DNA of 64,000 bases from Paracoccus aeridis. GTDB lineage: Bacteria > Pseudomonadota > Alphaproteobacteria > Rhodobacterales > Rhodobacteraceae. Both the position numbers and the translations under genes were made by a program. Under the pieces are notes generated by a model that made no database searches, was not told the DNA's origin, and saw only the letters and a program-made list of their open reading frames with translations. How positions within the stretch are numbered: position 1 is the stretch's first letter; each line of letters opens with the position of its first letter. Shown here piece by piece: positions 23,244 through 31,245 of the stretch. Location of the stretch: contig NZ_SELD02000044.1 of NCBI RefSeq assembly GCF_004923205.2, positions 1 to 64,000 on the forward strand, read 5' to 3'.

Positions 23244-25296
23244 CGTGGTCGGTGACCTGTATGTCGGGCTGAACCTCGAGGGCGCGGACTTCAGCGCCGG
23301 CCTGAATGCGGCGAAGCGCCAGCTCGACGGGCTGAAGGTTCCGGCCGACGAAGCCGGCAAGGCAGTGGGCAAGGCCGGCGAGGGGCTGGGGGCGCTTCAG
23401 CGCAACGCCGGTCCCCTGATCGAGAAGAACACGCTGCAGAACCTCGGCTGGCAGTTCCGCCAGATCGGCGAACAGGCGCAAGCGTCCGGCGGCGGGATCG
23501 ATGCCTGGGTCAGGGCGGTTGGAACGCAGCTGCCCGACATCATCGGGGCAGTCTCGGGGGCGTTGGGTCCGATGGGTGTCGCCCTAGGGGTCGCCGGGGG
23601 CTTGCTGGCCCCGTTCGTCCTGAAGCTGTTCACCGGCGCGGACGGCGCGAAGAGGCTGTCCGACGCGGTGAAGGAGCTGTCGGGTGCCTTCGACATCTAC
23701 AAGTCGAAGGTCCAGGACGCCCTGTCGCCGATGGGCGACCTCGAGAAGCGCTTCGGATCGATGGCCGATCGGATGGGTCCGATCCTGCGGTCGGCCGCGG
23801 CCAATGCGCGGATCGGAATGGTCGACGAGATCAGGGCGGGCCTGACCGAGGCCACCGCTCTGCTCGACGAGAACGCCGACGTGATGGCCGGTCTTCAGCC
23901 GCGGATGTTCGCATCGGAGTTCGGGCTGGTCAGCCCCTTGCGCGCGACCACGGACGAGGCGGCGAAGCTGGGTGCGGCCTTGCGGTCCGCCATGATGGAG
24001 CTGCGCCAGGCGCCCGACCTCAGCGCACAGATCGATGCGGCGATCCGGCTTCGCGAGGCATACGCCCAGATCGCGGATGCCAGTGGCGGGCGGTCCGAGG
24101 AGGAACGCGCCTACCTGAACAATCTCGACGCGATCATCACCAAGCTGGCCGAGATAAAGGCCCAGGACGAGTTCCTGGCGGCTGCCACAGGCGAGGCGGC
24201 GGCGGTCGCTGAGCAGACGGCGACGTCCTACGAAGAGGCTGCCGCGGCGTCGCAGGCGCTGGCCGATGCGGCGACGATCGACCCGGAGGCGATCGAACGC
24301 GGCAACAGCGCGATCGCCGATCTCAAGACCAACTGGGAAGACCTGAAGCTGATCATCGGCACCGACATGAGCGGCGTGACAGGTCCGTTCATCGCCGCGA
24401 TCGACGAGATGATCGCCAAGGCCGGCGAGGGCCGCACCGTCATTCCCGAGCAGCTGCGGGCGATGGTCGACGAGATGGGCGCCATTGCCGAAACCGCACG
24501 AGCCCATGGGACGGCCATCGGCGCGGCGATCGTGGAGGGCGCGGTCGCGGGCATGGATGCGAAGCGCGGCGCGCTGGCCGAGCGGGCCCGGGCGCTTGCG
24601 AGCCAGGTGTCCGTTCCTTTCCGCGAGGCGCTGGAGATCCATTCGCCGTCACGGGTGTTCGAGGGCTACGGCCAGAACATCGGCGAGGGGCTCGTGCGCG
24701 GGATCGATGCCGCTTCCCCGCAGGTGCAGGCGTCGGCGTCCGGGATAGCGGCCGCGGTCGACGGCGCATGGCGGATGCCGTCGTGGATCGACGAGATGAC
24801 CGGCGGCGTGCAGGGGTTCGGAAGCGAGTTCACGGCGGCCGTGAAGTCCGTGGCCAAGGGTGCCGAGACGATGAAGTCGGCAATTGCCGGTCTGGTGGAC
24901 AGCCTTGCCGACAAGGCCACGAACAGCCTGTTCGACGGCATCTGGGGGGCGCTGTTCGGGAACGGGGCAGATCCCCTTTCTGCCGCGCTGGCAGGCATCC
25001 CCGGGTTCGCCAACGGGGTCCGCAGCTTTTCGGGCGGGTTAGCCTTCGTGGGCGAGCGGGGGCGCGAGCTGGTGAGCATGCCCGGCGGGTCGCGTGTCTA
25101 CAATTCGACCGAGACCAGCCGCCTGCTGCGTCAGGACCGCGGGCCGGCGGCCATGAACATGACGATCGATCTGCGCGGCACCACCGGGGACGACGGTCTG
25201 GACGCGAAGATGCGGGCTGCCGGCGAAAGGATCCTGGCGCAGGCAAAATCCCAGGCGCCGGGCTGGGTCGCCGATCACGACAAGAGGAACGGCTGA
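23233..25296 (+). CDS. Tail tape measure protein
   Basis: 687 aa, SD GGAGGG before ATG. Features: an N-terminal YVGLNLEGADFSAGLNAAKRQLDGL start shared by tape measure proteins, a Gly/Ala-rich hydrophobic stretch (about 95-135), a long helical middle, and a C-terminal ALEIHSPSRVFEGYGQNIGEGLVRGI box. The end has a glycine-rich GFANGVRSFSGGLAFVGERGRELV segment. At about 0.15 nm per residue this gives a tail of roughly 100 nm. Confidence 0.93.
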   Translation: MAGSVVGDLYVGLNLEGADFSAGLNAAKRQLDGLKVPADEAGKAVGKAGEGLGALQRNAGPLIEKNTLQNLGWQFRQIGEQAQASGGGIDAWVRAVGTQLPDIIGAVSGALGPMGVALGVAGGLLAPFVLKLFTGADGAKRLSDAVKELSGAFDIYKSKVQDALSPMGDLEKRFGSMADRMGPILRSAAANARIGMVDEIRAGLTEATALLDENADVMAGLQPRMFASEFGLVSPLRATTDEAAKLGAALRSAMMELRQAPDLSAQIDAAIRLREAYAQIADASGGRSEEERAYLNNLDAIITKLAEIKAQDEFLAAATGEAAAVAEQTATSYEEAAAASQALADAATIDPEAIERGNSAIADLKTNWEDLKLIIGTDMSGVTGPFIAAIDEMIAKAGEGRTVIPEQLRAMVDEMGAIAETARAHGTAIGAAIVEGAVAGMDAKRGALAERARALASQVSVPFREALEIHSPSRVFEGYGQNIGEGLVRGIDAASPQVQASASGIAAAVDGAWRMPSWIDEMTGGVQGFGSEFTAAVKSVAKGAETMKSAIAGLVDSLADKATNSLFDGIWGALFGNGADPLSAALAGIPGFANGVRSFSGGLAFVGERGRELVSMPGGSRVYNSTETSRLLRQDRGPAAMNMTIDLRGTTGDDGLDAKMRAAGERILAQAKSQAPGWVADHDKRNG

Positions 25297-25961
25297 TGCG
25301 TGCCACGTGGCCCTACACTGCGCGCTGGACATCGGCGCAGCCGCGCATGGTCGGCGAGGTGCAGGCGCCGCAGCTGTCCATCAGCGGGGTCGAGACGATC
25401 GTCCGTGGCTTGGGGGCGCGATGGGAGGTCACCGGCAGCTTCGTCATTCATGGCGAGGAGCAGGAACTGGCGTGGCAGGCATTCATCGCACAGATGGAGG
25501 GCGGCGCGGGCACGACGCTGGTGCCGATCTGGTCGCGGTACCGGCCACGCGACAACCGCGGCCGGGAGGCGCCCTGGGACCGTATGGCCGGGTTCGCGGA
25601 CGCGCAGGCGTGGGAGCATTTCGGGTTCGAGACCGGACCTGTCGGGCTGATGCAACTGGCCGCGCCGGCCCCGCTGCGGGCGACGACGATAAGGGTCAGC
25701 GCCGTCAATTCGACCGGCATCCGCCCGGGCCAGTACTTCAGCCTGGGCGAGCGGCTTCACCGGGTTCAGCAACACTGGCAGGATGCTGGCGGAACGTCCA
25801 ACCTGATGATCCAGCCGCCGCTGCGGCAGGCGTTCACCGCGGCCGCCCTGATCCTCGATCGTCCGGTCTGCCTGATGCGGCTGGCCGAGCCTGCGGGTGA
25901 CATGGAGTACACGCCGGAGGGTGTGGGCCGGGTCACCTGCCGCTTCGTCGAGGCGGTCTGA
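25296..25961 (+). CDS. Distal tail-type protein
   Basis: 221 aa; ATG overlaps the previous stop. It is beta-rich, with GARWEVTGSFVIHGEEQELAWQAFIAQMEGGAGT near residue 45-80 and VTCRFVEAV at the end. Its place between tape measure and tail-tip genes and its size suggest a Dit/minor tail role. No specific family match claimed. Confidence 0.75.
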   Translation: MRATWPYTARWTSAQPRMVGEVQAPQLSISGVETIVRGLGARWEVTGSFVIHGEEQELAWQAFIAQMEGGAGTTLVPIWSRYRPRDNRGREAPWDRMAGFADAQAWEHFGFETGPVGLMQLAAPAPLRATTIRVSAVNSTGIRPGQYFSLGERLHRVQQHWQDAGGTSNLMIQPPLRQAFTAAALILDRPVCLMRLAEPAGDMEYTPEGVGRVTCRFVEAV

Positions 25962-26569
25962 TGGGCGCCCGCGAGGACCTGCTGGCGATCCCGGACGAGG
26001 CGCTGCGGACGGGGCGCGTCGGCCAGGCCGCGCTCGTGTTCATGGATTTCCGTGATGGCGCGAAACGCTGGTGGACGGGGTTCGGTGACCTCGACGCCGG
26101 CGGCTTCCGCTGGCAGGGCCTGGGCGACCTGATCGGCCTGTCGCGGATCGACACCGCCTATGACCTGTCGGCGAAGCCCATGACCTTCACGCTGGCCTGC
26201 ACGCCGGAACTGCTGGCGCTGGCGCTGAACGCCAAGTCGCGGGTGCGGGATCGGACGGTGACGGTTTCGGCGCAACTGTTCGCGATGGAGGCGACAGCCG
26301 GTTTCACGGCGGGCGGCGGGGAGATCCTGCGCGGGCAGCCGCTGGGGTCACCCTTCGTCATGTTCTCGGGCACGATGCAGCGCATGCCGTACAAGATCAG
26401 CGGCCCGAGCGAGCGCACCCTGACGCTGGAGGCGGAGGGGCTGTTCTTCCGCCGCAATGCGCCGCCCCGCGGACGATGGACCGATGCGGACCAGAAGGCG
26501 CGGTTTCCGGGCGACCTGGGACTGGAACGCCTGCCGCTCTACACGAACTACGAGACCCGATGGGTCTGA
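25961..26569 (+). CDS. Minor tail protein (DUF2163-like)
   Basis: 202 aa. The pattern ALVFMDFRDGAKRWWTGFGDLDAGGFRWQGLGDL followed by MTFTLACTPELLALAL resembles the DUF2163 tail proteins of alphaproteobacterial phages. It overlaps the next gene by 10 bp. Structural component of the tail tip; exact role unknown. Confidence 0.75.
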   Translation: MGAREDLLAIPDEALRTGRVGQAALVFMDFRDGAKRWWTGFGDLDAGGFRWQGLGDLIGLSRIDTAYDLSAKPMTFTLACTPELLALALNAKSRVRDRTVTVSAQLFAMEATAGFTAGGGEILRGQPLGSPFVMFSGTMQRMPYKISGPSERTLTLEAEGLFFRRNAPPRGRWTDADQKARFPGDLGLERLPLYTNYETRWV

Positions 26570-26958
26570 GATCGGCGACGGCGGCGGACATCCTGTCCAT
26601 CGTCGGCATGGTCGAGGCGCTGCGCGACGCGGTCGGTGGACCGGTGCCGGTCGATCGGGCGTGGACCGCGCGGACGCTGGCATCGCTGATCGCCAGCCCG
26701 GACGGGGCGGTGTGGGTATCCGCAGGCGGTTTCCTCGCCGCCTCGATCCAGCGCAGCGTCATCAGCCCCGTGCCGATGGCGGTGGAGCACGGCTGGTGGG
26801 CCGCCGACGGGTCCGGCCTACGGCTGCTGCGCGCCTACGAGGCCTGGGCGCGCGAGAAGGGCGCCGCGTTCGTCACGCTTTCGACCGGGGTGGATGGCCC
26901 GGACCTCGCCCGGCTGGGTTATCGACGCGCCGAGCAGGCGTGGGTGCGGAGTATCTGA
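26560..26958 (+). CDS. GNAT-like acetyltransferase in the tail operon
   Basis: 132 aa. Residues MGLRSATAADILSIVGMVEAL start like GNAT enzymes. A beta strand (VWVSAGGFLAASI), and LRLLRAYEAWAREKGAAFVTLSTG then LARLGYRRAEQAWVR match the C-terminal GNAT motif, though the acetyl-CoA loop (AADGSGLRLL) is shortened. It overlaps both neighbours. Position equals that of the peptidase/NlpC gene in many tails, which is absent here. Could modify a tail or host protein. Confidence 0.75.
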   Translation: MGLRSATAADILSIVGMVEALRDAVGGPVPVDRAWTARTLASLIASPDGAVWVSAGGFLAASIQRSVISPVPMAVEHGWWAADGSGLRLLRAYEAWAREKGAAFVTLSTGVDGPDLARLGYRRAEQAWVRSI

Positions 26959-28997
26959 TGGCGATCTTCACGGCGGTCAGCATGTGGGCGACGGCCGCGC
27001 TCGGGGCCGGGTCGCTCAGCGTGTTCGGCCTTTCGCCCGCGCTGACCTCTGCGCTGTTCGCGGCTGGGCGGTCCGTCGGCTGGTCGTTGGCATCGCAGGC
27101 GCTGGCCCGTCAGAACGTGCCGCGCCAGCAGGTGCAGGCCAACATCAACCAGACCGACAGCCCGCGCATTCGGGCCTACGGCCGGGTGCTGCTGGGCGGC
27201 ATCCGGGCGTTCTGGGAAACCGACGACGGCAAGCTGTACCAGATCATCGTCCTGCACCACGGCCAGCTGCACGGACTGGGCGCGTTCCACGTGGACGGCG
27301 AGCCGGTCACGGTCGACGCGAATGGCGAGGTGACCACGTCGCCGTTTTCGCCGGACCTGCGGATGCTGTTCTTCGACGGCGCGGGGGCTGGCGGCGGCTA
27401 TCCGTCGGTGCAGGCCGCCTTCCCGGAGCTGTGGACGCCGAACCACCGCCTGCAGGGCCAGGCCACGATGCTGGTGGTGATGAGCCATCCCGGCCAGGAG
27501 CAGTTCGCCAAGGTGTTCCCGAAGGGCCCGCAGACGGTGCTGCAGGCGGAGGTTCATGGCAGCCGGGTCCGGGACATGGCGGGCGCACTGGTCTACACGG
27601 AAAACGCCGCGCTGATCATCCGCGACTACTTCACGCATCCCGACGGCTGGCGGATCCCGGCCGCGGCGATCGACGATGCGTCGTTCGGGGCGTTCTCGGT
27701 CCGCTGCCAGCAGAGCGTGCCGCTGCGCGCCGGCGGGACCGAAACGCGCTACCGGCTGTGCGGGACCTATTCGCTGGACGACGCGCCGAAGGACGTGACC
27801 GCGCGGATGCTGGCGACGTGCGACGGGCAGGTCTACCAGACGCCGGAAGGCAAGGTCGGCATTCTCGGCGGGGCCTGGTCGGACCCGGACGTGACGATCA
27901 CGGCCGACGACATCATGGAGCTGTCCGTCGAGGACGGGTTCGACCCGTTCACCGACTTCAACGTGCTAAAGGGATCGTTCGTCAGCCCGGCCCACAAGTA
28001 CCAGCCCATCGACGTGCCGGAGCTGCGCGACGCGGCGGCGCTGGCGGAGCAGGGCGAGCGGGTCGAGCAGATCGACATCGACATGTGCCCCAGCGGTTCG
28101 CAGATGCAGCGCCTGCTGAAGATCATCTGGGCCAAGCGCCGCCGCGCGATGACCGGCACGTTGACCACGAACCTTGTCGGCATGAAGGCCCGCTTTCCGA
28201 AAGGCGACGGCATCCACACCATCCGCGTACGGGCGCCGGAGTTCGGTCTGGACGACGTGTTCGAGGTGACCAGCCACCGGTTCGACGTGGCGGGCCGCTG
28301 GTGCGAGATCGGCATCGCCTCGATCGCCAATCCCTACGGGTGGAATGCTGCAGTCGAGGAGCGTCCCGTCTCGACGCCCGCCGGCGGCCTGGCGCAGTCG
28401 TCGAAACAGGGGCCCGTGCCGGCGGGGGCCAGCCTGACGCAGGTGCCGGTAAGGGTCAGTGGCGAGACGTGGGGCGGCAAGCTGCGGCTGACGGTCAACG
28501 CCGTCGCCCGGCGCGACCTGACGCTGGAGGCGCAGGTGGCACAGGGCGACGTGGCGGTCACCGCCGCGCTGCCGTGGACGACGATGGGCGGCGACAGGTT
28601 TTCGGCCGAGACGGGGATTCTTCAGAATGAGCAGGTCTACACGGTGCGCTACCGCTGGCGCGGCCAGGCTGCGTGGCAACGCGCGGGGGCTGTGACGATC
28701 GTGGCGAACCCGAACGTTCCGGCGTCGCCGTCCGAGTTCGCGCGGGTGGGCACCGGCGGCGTCGAGATGACCTGGCGCAACCCGCCCGAGAACTTCTGGA
28801 AGGCACGGGTGTTCCGCAGCCAGGCCAACAGCTTCACGGGCGCGTCGCACGTGCTGGACGTTTCCGGCACGCCGGGGCTGATGTCGACGTTCCGCGGCAG
28901 CCAGCCGGCGGGAACGACCTGGTTCTACTGGGTCGTCGCGCTGAACGGATCGTCGGTCGCCTCGCCGCCGGCCGGGCCTGTCCAGATCGCGAGCTGA
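26958..28997 (+). CDS. Tail tip attachment (J-like) protein
   Basis: 679 aa. Starts with a short hydrophobic stretch, then PRQQVQANINQTDSPRIRAYGRVLLGGIRAFWETDDGKLYQIIVLHHG, typical of the phage tail-hub proteins of this group. The C-terminus has fibronectin-like repeats (PASPSEFARVGTGGVEMTWRNPPENFWKARVFRSQ...). It is the last gene before a terminator. It forms the baseplate hub and carries fibres. Confidence 0.88.
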   Translation: MAIFTAVSMWATAALGAGSLSVFGLSPALTSALFAAGRSVGWSLASQALARQNVPRQQVQANINQTDSPRIRAYGRVLLGGIRAFWETDDGKLYQIIVLHHGQLHGLGAFHVDGEPVTVDANGEVTTSPFSPDLRMLFFDGAGAGGGYPSVQAAFPELWTPNHRLQGQATMLVVMSHPGQEQFAKVFPKGPQTVLQAEVHGSRVRDMAGALVYTENAALIIRDYFTHPDGWRIPAAAIDDASFGAFSVRCQQSVPLRAGGTETRYRLCGTYSLDDAPKDVTARMLATCDGQVYQTPEGKVGILGGAWSDPDVTITADDIMELSVEDGFDPFTDFNVLKGSFVSPAHKYQPIDVPELRDAAALAEQGERVEQIDIDMCPSGSQMQRLLKIIWAKRRRAMTGTLTTNLVGMKARFPKGDGIHTIRVRAPEFGLDDVFEVTSHRFDVAGRWCEIGIASIANPYGWNAAVEERPVSTPAGGLAQSSKQGPVPAGASLTQVPVRVSGETWGGKLRLTVNAVARRDLTLEAQVAQGDVAVTAALPWTTMGGDRFSAETGILQNEQVYTVRYRWRGQAAWQRAGAVTIVANPNVPASPSEFARVGTGGVEMTWRNPPENFWKARVFRSQANSFTGASHVLDVSGTPGLMSTFRGSQPAGTTWFYWVVALNGSSVASPPAGPVQIAS

Positions 28998-29023
28998 TCT
29001 GCCGCCCGAACACCTGAACGATC

Positions 29024-29044
29024 GCCCGCCTTGCGCGGGCTTTT
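29024..29044 (+). terminator. Intrinsic terminator after J-like gene
   Basis: GCCCGC/GCGGGC stem (29024-29029 with 29035-29040), 5-nt loop, then TTTT. It separates the tail tip from the spike genes and probably gives partial read-through to them. Confidence 0.75.
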
Positions 29045-29062
29045 CCATATCGAGGAACTGCC

Positions 29063-30934
29063 ATGGCAAAAGCCCCGAATGAGGTGCTGCGTGACTTCAC
29101 GGTGTTCAACGCCGCCAACCCGTTGCCCATGGGCGATCCGACGAGCGGGGTGCACAACCCCACCAAGAAGGATCTTCGGGACCTTCTGAACGACCTGACC
29201 CCGCCGTCCGCCGGCAACCCGAACTACCAGGGGGTGCTGACCTACGGCGCCGAGCCGACGGGCAACGGCAGCAGCTACACGCTGACCGGGCTGCAGCAGG
29301 TTCCGGTGATCGGGCAGACCTTCTTCTTCACGCCGAACGCGGACAGCACCGTGCCCGCGCCTGCGCTGTCGCTGACCGACCAGCAGGGGCTGGTGCGGAC
29401 GGCCACCATCGTCGATGCCGACGGGCGCGGGCTGGCGGCGCCGCTGCGCCGCGGGACGTCCTATCTGCTGCGCTACGGCGAGGGCGTTGCGCAGGTCGTG
29501 TCGCGTGACGTGCGCGAGTCCAGGCTTCTCGCGAGCAGCTTCCCGGTCACCGACGCGGCCATTCCGGCCCATGTCGACCCGCTGCCGATCCGCAGCATCT
29601 ACGGGTCGCGCCAGCCGCTCATCGTATCGGGCCCGACGCCCTGCCAGGTGCAGCCGGTGTTCGACCAGTGCACCATCCAGATGACGGGCGCGGCCGGAAC
29701 GCTGGACTGCGCAGAGATGATCCCCGGAACGGAGGTGCTGCTGTCCCTGCGGTCAGGCGACAAGGTCGTGGCCCGCGAGAACTACGTCGGCACGTCGGGC
29801 AACGTCGCGACCGCCGCGGGCGTGAGCGTCGTGCGGGTGATGAAGCTGGCAGGCGCCACCGTCATCAGCACCGTCGCCGGGCCTGCCCCTGCCTATTCGA
29901 CCGGCCGGGCCACGCATGACATGACGATCGTCTGGGGTGGGCAGTCCAACGCCCAGCAGGCCCACATGTACGGCGGCCTCGGCGGCTTCACGTGGGCGCT
30001 GCGGAACTGGATCGCCACGCCGCTGAACAGGTCGGTGCGGTCCGTGCAGGGCGCCACCGGCGGCACCGCGATCGACAGCCGGTCCGTCGACGCCGGGCAG
30101 ACCAGCTACTGGTGGAACGCGGCCAACAACACGCCGGGCCCGGCGCTGACGACCTACATGAACGCGGTGGCGGCGGCCGTGTCCGACGGCGCGCCGGCGC
30201 CCGAGTGGTGCTTCTGGGTGCAGGGCGAATCCGACGTGGGTGCCATGTACCTCGATCGCCTGACGGTGGCGCAGCTGCGCGACACGATTGTGCGGGTATG
30301 GGGCCATATCCGCGCGACATATCCGAACATGAAGTTCCTCGTCGGCATGATCGGCGGGTTCGAGCAGCGGCTGGTCGACCTCGGCGCATCGCGCGTGCGG
30401 AACGCATACCTCGCGGCGATCGCGTCGGTCAGCTACGCGACGCTCGGGGCCGAGCTGTATGACATGCCGCGGCTGCACAACAACCTGCACTACTACGACA
30501 CCGCCTACGCGATCCTTGGCGCGCGGCTTGCGCGGTCCTGGGCGAACATCGCACACGGGCAGGCCAATCGGACCGGGCCCAAGGTCATCGCGGCGGGCAC
30601 CCAGAACAACGGCCGGACGCTGATTCTGTCATTCTCGGGCATGTCCGCGAGCTTCGTGCCCCGTACGCCGCTTGCGGCGGGCCCCGCACCCTACGGCATC
30701 TACGTGATCGAGGGCGACGACGGTGCGATGGTGCCGATGGCCTACGGCGAGTTCCAGAGCAACGGACAGCTGGCCTTGTTCGCGCCGCGCAGCGTGCGGG
30801 GCATGAAGGTCGGCGGGCCGTGGGGCTGGGCCCAGCACGCGCGGCAGGGGCAGGTCATCACCGACGACGATCGGGACCTGTATCACCGCGTGCCGGGCCT
30901 GCCGCTGTCCAGCTTCCTGATCGACATTCCCTGA
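29063..30934 (+). CDS. Tail spike with sialate O-acetylesterase-like (SGNH) domain
   Basis: 623 aa. Residues 1-180 form an N-terminal tail-attachment part. From about 285 an SGNH/SASA esterase domain shows GQSN (Ser295), GATGGTA, WVQGESD (387-391) and DMPRLHNNLHY (Asp467, His476), so the catalytic Ser-Asp-His are present. A C-terminal beta domain of about 100 residues follows. It probably removes O-acetyl groups from a surface polysaccharide at adsorption. The substrate is unknown. Confidence 0.85.
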   Translation: MAKAPNEVLRDFTVFNAANPLPMGDPTSGVHNPTKKDLRDLLNDLTPPSAGNPNYQGVLTYGAEPTGNGSSYTLTGLQQVPVIGQTFFFTPNADSTVPAPALSLTDQQGLVRTATIVDADGRGLAAPLRRGTSYLLRYGEGVAQVVSRDVRESRLLASSFPVTDAAIPAHVDPLPIRSIYGSRQPLIVSGPTPCQVQPVFDQCTIQMTGAAGTLDCAEMIPGTEVLLSLRSGDKVVARENYVGTSGNVATAAGVSVVRVMKLAGATVISTVAGPAPAYSTGRATHDMTIVWGGQSNAQQAHMYGGLGGFTWALRNWIATPLNRSVRSVQGATGGTAIDSRSVDAGQTSYWWNAANNTPGPALTTYMNAVAAAVSDGAPAPEWCFWVQGESDVGAMYLDRLTVAQLRDTIVRVWGHIRATYPNMKFLVGMIGGFEQRLVDLGASRVRNAYLAAIASVSYATLGAELYDMPRLHNNLHYYDTAYAILGARLARSWANIAHGQANRTGPKVIAAGTQNNGRTLILSFSGMSASFVPRTPLAAGPAPYGIYVIEGDDGAMVPMAYGEFQSNGQLALFAPRSVRGMKVGGPWGWAQHARQGQVITDDDRDLYHRVPGLPLSSFLIDIP

Positions 30935-30945
30935 CGGAGCCCGGC

Positions 30946-31245
30946 ATGGCCACCGAGACCCACACCCGCGGCGACACGCGGCCGATCGTCGTCAACCTGC
31001 TGCAGGAGGATGGCACGCCCTATGACCTGTCGGGCTGCACCGTGGCGCTGCACGTCAACACCGCCGCCGCCTGCCTGACAGTTTTTGGCACCGTTCCCGA
31101 CGTCCTGCTGGGGGCGGTGCTGTTCGACGTGAATGCGCTGGACCTGCCGCCCCGCGCCCGCCGCGCCACCGTCGAGGTCACGTGGTCTGACGGCACGCAG
31201 GAGAACGCGGGCGAATTCGTCCTCAATACCGTGGAGCGCTGCTGA
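30946..31245 (+). CDS. BppU-like small baseplate/fibre adaptor
   Basis: 99 aa. The RGDTRPIVVNLLQEDGTPYDLSGCTVALHV opening is the N-terminal Ig-like fold of upper-baseplate/fibre-adaptor proteins. ACGGAGC precedes the ATG. It lies between two spike genes, and its stop overlaps the next start. It probably anchors the long spike. Confidence 0.75.
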   Translation: MATETHTRGDTRPIVVNLLQEDGTPYDLSGCTVALHVNTAAACLTVFGTVPDVLLGAVLFDVNALDLPPRARRATVEVTWSDGTQENAGEFVLNTVERC

